DNA of 20,558 nucleotides from Dehalococcoidia bacterium (lineage in GTDB: Bacteria > Chloroflexota > Dehalococcoidia > Dehalococcoidales > Fen-1064): positions 17,438-37,995 of the forward strand of contig PMCB01000097.1 in assembly GCA_003153955.1 (NCBI GenBank), in the 5' to 3' direction. The position numbers and the translations under genes were made by a program. How positions within the stretch are numbered: the first letter of the stretch is position 1; each line of letters begins with the position of its first letter. Positions 14,729 through 20,558 of this stretch are shown piece by piece. The notes under the pieces are model-generated. The model searched no databases and was not told the origin of the DNA. It saw nothing but the letters and a program-made list of their open reading frames with translations.

Positions 14729-16390
14729 TTACAGAATACGGTTTACGTTCAATGCCAGCCGTAGCAGACCGATCGGACCGCCCTGGTAGGCGACGTATAC
14801 ATCGCGCCATTGCGGCTCGAATTTAAGCTTGTACTGCTTGATGCCTTTGGAGTGTAAAAACCAATCCAGCCGTTCAAATATCTGGTTTACCGCTTTTTCC
14901 GTCAATGTAGCGTTGGGCCGGTCCCCGATACCAACAAATGGCGCTACCGCGAAATTAAACGTACGGAAACCCTCATTTTTCTGAATGAGCATCATCTGGG
15001 CGAAAAGATAGTCCATTGCCCCCCAATGAGAACCAGGGGCATACCGCATCAGGTCGAAAGCTGCTTCACCCGGACGGTATGAAGGAACTTCATTAATGAA
15101 AGCCACCATTTTCCCGTCTTTGTCACGTAATACGCAGAGCGTACATTTCTCCATATAAGCCCGGTCGAATTTTCCCTGGAAGAAACCGTACTCCCGGTGA
15201 TGGGGCAAAGCCAGCCATTGCCGCGATATCTGCTGCGCTTCATTCAGTACCGACAGAGGCACCGGCGATTTATACCGTACAATCTGGAACCCCTCGCTTC
15301 CAAACACTTTGGATATACGTCGCAAATGCCGGGTATTAATTGTATGTGCGGAAAAATGTTCCAAATCAATGATTGCTTCTTCTCCAACCCTGAAAAGGGA
15401 AAGCCCATACTGATTGTAGACGTAAGGGTCATCCGGCATCATCATGGCAGCCTGCCATCCGTTCTCTTCACAAAATATCAGAAAAGATTTAACTACTGAA
15501 TCTCTATCCCCGTCAGGTCCCACCGGGTCTGCCAGACAAAAAGCTACCCCACCCACCATCCGATAGGAGATAAAAGACTCACGGCTTCGAGAAAAGAAGA
15601 AGGATTTATCCGGCCAGACTTTAAAATAATCGAACGTGGATTTCCCGTATTTCTCAATAATCGCGTTGGCACGGGCGCGTTCCTGGGGAAGCTGGATAAA
15701 ACGGAAAACAATCGGACGGAACAGACTGTAAGTCGCGAAACTGGCGGCTACAATTCCAAGTACATCCAGCGACTGCAAGAACCATCTGGCTTCCCTGCCG
15801 ATGCCTGTAATATCGGGATTACCCAATAAAAGAAATTGCCGCAAACTGCGAACCAGTCCGCTTTGGAATGAGATCGGGACACCGAAATCCCTTGTCCCCA
15901 GAACCCAGAAACCAAAAGTGCCGTATAACAGAGCCACCAAAAGGCTGCCTAAGAGCAGCACGAAGCCCAAACGGATATTGCGTGATTCACTGCGCACAGA
16001 AAAACGGTTGTGGAAAACAATCAGCACGGTAAACGTCGCGGCGGGCGGCAGCGCGGTGAACCATGTATTCAGATGAATGATGTGGGCTAGAATCTCCAGA
16101 CCGGCAGCGAAAACAGCGACCCACCAGGCAGCACGGCGTCTTTGAAACAAATGTAAGGATAAATATATCAGGATAAATCCCAGTAACAAGGTCAGCAACC
16201 GCGTCCAGTGAAACACGCCAAACGGCAGAAAATACTGCACTCGGCGGGGAACACTGGCAAGTAATACATTGGCAATGCTCCAGATACCGTTCAGAAACGT
16301 GATAAAACCGACCAGCCAAACAGGCCAGCCCCGTTTCAAACGATCGGAATTTACTGTCAGGTACTGCCGGGTTCGGGTTAACAGGTTCAC
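14729..16390 (-). CDS. lysyl-phosphatidylglycerol synthase-like membrane protein (MprF/LysX type)
   Basis: The protein has 553 residues and begins at GTG 16390. Six hydrophobic segments (about 24-46, 64-82, 87-106, 112-127, 141-163, 205-224) precede a soluble C-terminal domain (about 239-553) of the phosphatidylglycerol lysyltransferase (DUF2156, double GNAT-like) family, including FDYFKVWPDKSFFFS, VGGVAFCLADPVGP and YKLKFEPQWRDVYVAY. The family moves an amino acid from aminoacyl-tRNA onto phosphatidylglycerol, lowering membrane negative charge and raising resistance to cationic peptides. The membrane part is shorter than in full MprF, which has 14 helices with the flippase, so a separate flippase or none may be used. 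The ribosome site is weak. It is divergent from an MFS exporter, which fits an envelope-defence theme. Confidence 0.88.
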   Translation of the reverse strand: MNLLTRTRQYLTVNSDRLKRGWPVWLVGFITFLNGIWSIANVLLASVPRRVQYFLPFGVFHWTRLLTLLLGFILIYLSLHLFQRRRAAWWVAVFAAGLEILAHIIHLNTWFTALPPAATFTVLIVFHNRFSVRSESRNIRLGFVLLLGSLLVALLYGTFGFWVLGTRDFGVPISFQSGLVRSLRQFLLLGNPDITGIGREARWFLQSLDVLGIVAASFATYSLFRPIVFRFIQLPQERARANAIIEKYGKSTFDYFKVWPDKSFFFSRSRESFISYRMVGGVAFCLADPVGPDGDRDSVVKSFLIFCEENGWQAAMMMPDDPYVYNQYGLSLFRVGEEAIIDLEHFSAHTINTRHLRRISKVFGSEGFQIVRYKSPVPLSVLNEAQQISRQWLALPHHREYGFFQGKFDRAYMEKCTLCVLRDKDGKMVAFINEVPSYRPGEAAFDLMRYAPGSHWGAMDYLFAQMMLIQKNEGFRTFNFAVAPFVGIGDRPNATLTEKAVNQIFERLDWFLHSKGIKQYKLKFEPQWRDVYVAYQGGPIGLLRLALNVNRIL

Positions 16391-16872
16391 TTCACTACCA
16401 CTTCTTCTACACCCGGAGTTAAAATGATTTTCGGTAACATTTTTAAAATATTGTAATGGTAATTTTAATAATTACCAGACTCCAACTTTTCGATGATAAA
16501 ACCCCTTCTTAATTACGGACCGCCCGAAAAATATTTTACTATTCCTGCTTTGTTGTTTTTTGAGAAATGGGTTCACTTTGATTATATGCCGTCTTCACGT
16601 TATTTATCAATGTGGATGAATAATTAAAAAAGATTATCAGAAATCAATGCGGGTTCCACATTTGAAAAAAAACACTAAAATAATTATACTTAAAACATGT
16701 TTTCTCTCGCCAATGTTCATATACAAGTATCAACCGAATGCCTGTCGCTCTCAGAAACATTCATTTGCCGGTGCTGTCCTCTTAAAACATCATCATCCGG
16801 TTGACATTTCTTGACCATTTTGTTTTTGCTGTTATCAACCTCCCTAAGCAAATATAAAAATGTGAGATATTA
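16391..16872. other. 482-bp divergent intergenic region
   Basis: No credible gene is seen. The left part carries the lysyltransferase promoter region with a 21-bp inverted repeat. The middle is AT-rich with an 8-bp inverted repeat AATGTGGA (16609-16616)/TCCACATT (16655-16662) around a 38-nt AT-rich spacer. Near the MFS gene TTGACA (16801-16806) and TTGACC (16811-16816) could be -35 elements, with GTTATC (16831-16836) as a weak -10. Confidence 0.5.
16450..16477 (-). promoter_or_regulatory. -10 and inverted-repeat operator candidate of the lysyltransferase gene
   Basis: TGGTAATT (16457-16464) and AATTACCA (16470-16477) form a perfect 8-bp inverted repeat with a 5-nt centre. On the minus strand a -10-like TACAAT (16450-16455) follows 1 nt later, so the repeat fills the -35/-10 spacer about 67 nt before the GTG start. 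This is where TetR- or MarR-type repressors bind. No regulator gene is in the window. Confidence 0.4.
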
Positions 16873-18306
16873 ATGAAATCAAAAATGGCTTATAAATGGG
16901 TAGCCTTATCTGTCACTAACGTAGGCAGTTTTATGGCAGCCCTGGACTCCAGTATCGTGGTGATCGGGCTCCCCACGATTTTACAGAATTTGCATGCCAA
17001 TATAGAAGAAGGCGTCTGGATTATCGCCGGCTACAAACTGATGATTACCATTCTCTTAGTGATGTTCGGACGGCTGGCAGATTTATACGGTAGAGTCAAA
17101 TTATATAACCTGGGGTTTGTAATCTTCACAATCGGATCACTGCTGTGCGCTTTGTCCCAAACCGGTGAGCAGCTGATTATTTTCCGGTTCCTTCAAGGCG
17201 CGGGAGCCGCTTTGCTTATTTCCAACAGTTCGGCCATTATTACCGACGCATTCCCGCGGGAAGAACTGGCAACAGGATTGGGAACAAACATGATGGCGGC
17301 GAATTTCGGGGCCGTTGCCGGCTACACTCTCAGCGGTATAATGATTACCTTTTTCGGCTGGCGGTCAATGTTCCTGATCAACGTCCCCATCGGTATTTTC
17401 GGGACGCTCTGGGGCTACTTCCGTTTAAAAGAGATCGGGATAAAAACCGTGGGACAAAAATTCGATTACGCCGGTTCAATACTGTACTGTATTGGATTAT
17501 CGACGATTCTACTGGCTTTGATTGTGGGAAACCCCACATCAACGCGTAATATCGCTATCCTTGCGGTGGGGCTGGTATTTTTCATCGCGGTGATATTTGT
17601 TGAATTAAGACAGAGATATCCCACCCTCGATTTGAAGCTTTTTAAAATCAGGCAATTTGCGACGGGGAATCTGGCCAGCTTCATGAATAATCTAACATTC
17701 GGTTGCGGTCCGTTTTTACGGTCGTTATATCTTCAGTTGATACTGGGTTATAGCGTTTTAAAAACAGGCCTGTTACTGATTCCAATGGACATCTTGATTC
17801 TTGTACTGAACCCAATTAGCGGAAGATTGGCGGATAAATACGGCAGCCGGATGTTTGTATCAATGGGTTTGGCCTTAAATGCGGCGGCGCTGATTTGGTT
17901 TTCGACTCTTAATGAAAAATCTACTTATTTTACGATGTTAGTCAGTCTAATGTTGTTCGGCTTTGGATTGGCATTGTTCGCTCCAGCTAACTCCAGCATG
18001 ATCATGGGTTCTGTCCCGGCGGACAAACGGGGAGTAGCCAGCGGTATCAGAAATACGATCAGCCAGACGGCCGGTGTTTTGAGTGTACCGTTTTCCATGC
18101 TGCTGATGACACTGGTGATACCTTACAACAAGCTCGCCCAGACAGTCAAAGGAACACAACTAATCAATCCAATTGAAGCCCCGCTTTTTCTGAAGTCGAT
18201 CAACCATGCCTGCCTGATCCTGGGGATAATCACCCTGGTTGCGATTATTCCCGCTTTTCTTGGCAGCAGGCCGGAAAAAACAAAAATACCGAAGAACCAA
18301 AAATAA
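16873..18306 (+). CDS. MFS multidrug exporter, DHA2 (EmrB/QacA-like, 14 TM)
   Basis: The 477-residue protein has the length and hydrophobic pattern of a 14-helix DHA2 transporter. TM1 carries ALDSSIVVIGLPTI (23-36), the hallmark of EmrB/QacA members. Motif A, GRLADLYGR, is at 66-74, and NVPIGIFG lies after TM6. Such proteins export drugs, dyes or cationic compounds using the proton gradient. No EmrA-type adaptor is adjacent. The start has only a weak ribosome site (GTGAGAT); an internal Met at residue 5 is a possible alternative. It is transcribed away from the lysyltransferase gene, and the pair may protect against membrane-active compounds. Confidence 0.9.
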   Translation: MKSKMAYKWVALSVTNVGSFMAALDSSIVVIGLPTILQNLHANIEEGVWIIAGYKLMITILLVMFGRLADLYGRVKLYNLGFVIFTIGSLLCALSQTGEQLIIFRFLQGAGAALLISNSSAIITDAFPREELATGLGTNMMAANFGAVAGYTLSGIMITFFGWRSMFLINVPIGIFGTLWGYFRLKEIGIKTVGQKFDYAGSILYCIGLSTILLALIVGNPTSTRNIAILAVGLVFFIAVIFVELRQRYPTLDLKLFKIRQFATGNLASFMNNLTFGCGPFLRSLYLQLILGYSVLKTGLLLIPMDILILVLNPISGRLADKYGSRMFVSMGLALNAAALIWFSTLNEKSTYFTMLVSLMLFGFGLALFAPANSSMIMGSVPADKRGVASGIRNTISQTAGVLSVPFSMLLMTLVIPYNKLAQTVKGTQLINPIEAPLFLKSINHACLILGIITLVAIIPAFLGSRPEKTKIPKNQK

Positions 18307-18384
18307 ATCCCCGACTAAATCGGTTCATGCAAAGCTCAGGAAAAAACTATTTCTTAACCGGCGGTAAAATATCTGAGATGATTG

Positions 18385-19095
18385 TTAGCTCCGACTATAA
18401 ACGGTATCGACGGTTTCTCCATTCGAAGCGTAAGTTACTCCCGGCCTGTGCGAGACATAATTGATTACTCTTTCCAGTTTATTCCAGTCATTATGGTCAT
18501 CGATTTCCCAGGAATGACCCCACAGATGCCAGATCCCGCCCTCCGCTATGGCTAAATCAAACAATACTTTTGCCTTAACTTCCCAATCCGACAGCGACTT
18601 GATCGAAACAGCCTGTGAGTACCTAGCGATTTCACCGCTTTCATCGGATTGGTGATTGGAGGCGGCAGTAGTAATCCCGAACTCATAAGGATCGGGGATA
18701 TCCTTAAGTCCATTAAATTTTACGGTTCTGGCACCGGAGAACCCTGAGGTTTTTACCAGTTGCTTAGTATCTTCATTATATTCACCAAAGGGATAACAGA
18801 ACATTTTTACTTTCTTACCTAAAATCTCTTCCAGATAAAATTTCGAGCCCTCAATCTCAGCTTTGGCGTCCGATTGCGGAATAAGTGTTAGATGGGCATG
18901 GTTAACAGTGTGAGCGCCGATTTCATGATTGGCAGCCAATTCCAACAGGTCGATATTTTGCATCGGAGTAATCCGTTTAGAAAAACGGGGAATGTAAAAA
19001 GTAGCTTTAATTCCATATTTCGTTAGCAACTCACCGAGCTTGAGGTCCAGAATACTGCCGTCATCCCAGCTTGTCGTAACGATCAATCTCGACAT
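18385..19095 (-). CDS. NodB-fold polysaccharide deacetylase (CE4)
   Basis: From ATG 19095 the protein has 236 residues. A TTG one base after the upstream stop codon (19122) would add nine residues but lacks a ribosome site; ATG 19095 has only AAGGG about 12 nt away, so the start is uncertain. Motif 1 TTSWDDG holds D11 and D12, motif 2 HTVNH holds H62 and H66 as metal ligands, motif 3 is CYPFGEY, and a late WHLWGHSWEID motif carries the histidine of the C-terminal site. WDDG in place of FDDG, together with this C-terminal motif, fits a CE4 branch found in glycan-processing proteins. No signal peptide or anchor is visible, so the enzyme appears cytoplasmic. It lies 28 nt after the CoA-transferase gene and is probably in the same operon. 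Confidence 0.87.
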   Translation of the reverse strand: MSRLIVTTSWDDGSILDLKLGELLTKYGIKATFYIPRFSKRITPMQNIDLLELAANHEIGAHTVNHAHLTLIPQSDAKAEIEGSKFYLEEILGKKVKMFCYPFGEYNEDTKQLVKTSGFSGARTVKFNGLKDIPDPYEFGITTAASNHQSDESGEIARYSQAVSIKSLSDWEVKAKVLFDLAIAEGGIWHLWGHSWEIDDHNDWNKLERVINYVSHRPGVTYASNGETVDTVYSRS

Positions 19096-19123
19096 TGTGT
19101 TAAGTTTCCCTTTTACACCCAAA

Positions 19124-20446
19124 CTAGGGCCAGAACATGGCCTCAGCTTGCCGTTTTAATTCCGCCCGGAAGTCCGGATGGGCGATGGCAATCAACTCCA
19201 GAGCCCTTTCGCGGTGCGTCTTTCCGCGCAGCCGGGCAATGCCGTACTCGCTGACAACAATATCGGACAAAGTCCTCGGCACCGTTACCATGGAGCCTTC
19301 TTTCAGCATCGGAACAATGCGTGATAATTTTCCGCCGCGGGCGGTCGATTGCAAGGCAGTGATGAAGCGCCCGCCTTTTGATAATTGGGCGCCGATGGCG
19401 AACGTCAGTTGGCCGCCGGGACCGCTGAGTATCGAAGGACCAACCGACTCCGCGGCGATTTGGCCGGTGAGATCAACCGCAACCGCGGCATTTATCCCTA
19501 CAAATCTCTCGTTGGCAGCAACAACCCTGGGGTCGAGGACATAGTCGGAGTCAAATAGCTCGAACATCGGGTTCCTGTCGACAAATTTCATATCTTCGTT
19601 ACTGCCGCCGAGCGCGATTGCCACAAGTTTACCGGGATTGATGGTCTTGCGTTTTCCGTTAATCACCCCGTCTCTGACCAGGGGAATGATGCCCCGCGGG
19701 GTTGTTTCCGAATGCCATCCCAGGTCGAGTTTACTATCCAGGTTGCCGTTCTGGGCAATGCATTCGGCGGCACTGCCCACACCAATCTGCAGCGTATCGC
19801 CGTCCTGTATTAAACTGCCGACATATCCGGCAATGTTTTTTTCCTCTTTACCGATTTCGGGAGCTTTCCTCCCCAGTTGGTCGCTTCCCGCGGCCGCTTT
19901 TTCAGTGGTTTGCTCCACAAAATAATCTATTTCCGAAACATGAATATAATTGTCGCCAAAGGTACGGATAAAGCTCTTGTTTATCTCAGCAATTACTATT
20001 TTTGCGCATTGCACCGCTTTCTTCTTACCCCACACTGAAGCACCAAAACTGCAAAAACCGTGCTCATCCGGCGGCGAAAGTTCGATAAGTAAAACATCGG
20101 CCTCGCTAACCTGCGGGTTCTGGGGAGTGATTCCTATCAAGCTCCCCGGAACGAAATCGCAGCGGCGCGCTGCCATAATGTCTCTGGCAATGGGACGGAC
20201 ATAGCTTATTTCAAGCGGGAAGCTGTCATTCCAGTCTTCATGATACCAGCCGAAATCCAGCGAAGGGGTTCGCATGAAGACTTTGACGTTATTCAGTTCT
20301 GCTTTGCGCTCAGTCATCGCACGGGCAATTGAAGGCGGTTCCCGCCCATGCGTAAACGAAACGCGGTCGCCGGATTTAATTACCCTGACCGCTTCCGCGG
20401 CAGAGACCGTCTTTCGCCGATATTCTTCTTTCCAGTCGCCAGCCAT
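19124..20446 (-). CDS. acetyl-CoA hydrolase/4-hydroxybutyrate CoA-transferase family protein
   Basis: The 440-residue protein has the two-domain class I-like acyl-CoA transferase plan of this family. The N-terminal half contains GITPQNPQVSEADVLLIELSPPDEHGFCSFG, split here as ADVLLIELSPPDEHG (116-130), a hallmark segment. The catalytic glutamate is E247 in GWHSE, which in the family forms the glutamyl-CoA thioester. The oxyanion GxGG-type loop is at about SGPGGQLTF. These enzymes swap CoA between acetyl-CoA and an organic acid such as 4-hydroxybutyrate or butyrate; the acid cannot be named here. AAAGGG lies 6 nt before ATG 20446. It is 19 nt after a MaoC-like dehydratase tail, so an acyl-CoA pathway operon is likely. 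Confidence 0.9.
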   Translation of the reverse strand: MAGDWKEEYRRKTVSAAEAVRVIKSGDRVSFTHGREPPSIARAMTERKAELNNVKVFMRTPSLDFGWYHEDWNDSFPLEISYVRPIARDIMAARRCDFVPGSLIGITPQNPQVSEADVLLIELSPPDEHGFCSFGASVWGKKKAVQCAKIVIAEINKSFIRTFGDNYIHVSEIDYFVEQTTEKAAAGSDQLGRKAPEIGKEEKNIAGYVGSLIQDGDTLQIGVGSAAECIAQNGNLDSKLDLGWHSETTPRGIIPLVRDGVINGKRKTINPGKLVAIALGGSNEDMKFVDRNPMFELFDSDYVLDPRVVAANERFVGINAAVAVDLTGQIAAESVGPSILSGPGGQLTFAIGAQLSKGGRFITALQSTARGGKLSRIVPMLKEGSMVTVPRTLSDIVVSEYGIARLRGKTHRERALELIAIAHPDFRAELKRQAEAMFWP

Positions 20447-20465
20447 TTAAACCCTTTGTCAGAAT

Positions 20466-20558
20466 CTATTTTTTCAGCGCACTCTTGGAAGGTAACCGGA
20501 CGGTGGCGGAACCGGGCAGCGTAATTTCACCGCGCTGGTTTTCTCCCCAGCATTCGAT
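20466..20558 (-). CDS. C-terminal tail of a MaoC-like acyl-CoA dehydratase (partial)
   Basis: Thirty codons and a TAG stop (20466-20468) are visible; the rest lies beyond the right edge. The tail contains CWGENQRGEITLPGSATV and RLPSK, matching the end of MaoC/(R)-enoyl-CoA hydratase-like hot-dog proteins, where NQ.GE....G.A.V.LP is usual. Family assignment from so short a tail is tentative. The 19-nt spacing to the CoA transferase indicates one operon. Confidence 0.5.
   Translation of the reverse strand: MECWGENQRGEITLPGSATVRLPSKSALKK

Noticed and set aside
14562..14810. An 82-codon minus-strand frame across the terminator
   Set aside because: It overlaps the terminator hairpin and the end of the lysyltransferase gene in another frame and has no recognisable features.
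16572..16626. A possible third 11-bp array (TTCAC at 16572 and 16594, 22 bp apart)
   Set aside because: The intermediate units do not match and the candidate -10 (TAATTA) is poor and 250 bp from the MFS start; chance in AT-rich DNA is likely.
16716..16764. Two TTCAT words 44 bp (4 x 11) apart before the MFS gene
   Set aside because: No matching units lie at the intermediate 11-bp positions and no TAAACT follows.
18311..18323. Small hairpin CCGA-CTAAA-TCGG between the MFS and deacetylase genes
   Set aside because: A 4-bp stem is too weak to call a terminator, though the T-rich minus strand beyond it leaves the possibility open.

Overview
The window looks like chromosomal DNA from an anaerobic, lipoprotein-rich bacterium with a medium-GC genome. 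Gene content hints at an uncultured Chloroflexota (Dehalococcoidia-like): Ser/Thr-rich lipoproteins, HtrA-type proteases, Ig-like repeat lipoproteins, a two-domain lysyl-phosphatidylglycerol synthase and an acyl-CoA transferase. That placement is an inference from gene style, since no rRNA or other marker gene is present. I see no tRNA or rRNA gene, CRISPR array, insertion sequence or phage gene.

Left region (1-3.8 kb): sugar metabolism. A GH51 arabinofuranosidase runs off the left edge on the minus strand. Divergent from it are a VOC-fold protein and a Gfo/Idh/MocA oxidoreductase in one operon, followed by an aldo/keto reductase with its own promoter. A strong bidirectional hairpin at 3.77 kb closes this block.

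Middle region (3.8-11.2 kb): an envelope block, all on the minus strand. Read in transcription order it holds a PIG-L type deacetylase, two lipoprotein serine proteases of the trypsin/HtrA class (one without and one with a PDZ domain), a terminator, and then a three-gene operon. That operon encodes a MacB/FtsX-type permease, its ATPase (8-bp overlap) and a lipoprotein of six bacterial Ig-like repeats. The main discovery is regulatory. The promoters of the first protease and of the permease operon share the same architecture: four direct repeats with an exact 11-bp period (TTCAT, TTCAT, TTAA[C/T], TTCAT), ending 10-11 bp upstream of the same -10 hexamer, TAAACT. This is the layout of a PhoB/PhoP (OmpR-family) response-regulator promoter, so the proteases and the transporter/Ig-lipoprotein operon are probably one regulon.

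Right-middle region (11.2-14.6 kb): an AT-rich 465-bp spacer, then an exported gluzincin (peptidase MA-like) and an orphan family-5 solute-binding lipoprotein on the plus strand, closed by a second bidirectional terminator.

Right region (14.7-20.6 kb): a lysyl-phosphatidylglycerol synthase-like membrane protein (minus) with an inverted-repeat operator candidate in its promoter, a divergent 14-TM MFS drug exporter (plus), and a minus-strand run of a MaoC-like dehydratase tail, a 4-hydroxybutyrate/acetyl-CoA transferase family enzyme and a NodB-fold polysaccharide deacetylase.

Several starts were set from ribosome binding sites and signal peptides and differ from the longest possible reading frame: 6320, 10125, 11693, 12923 (TTG) and 19095.
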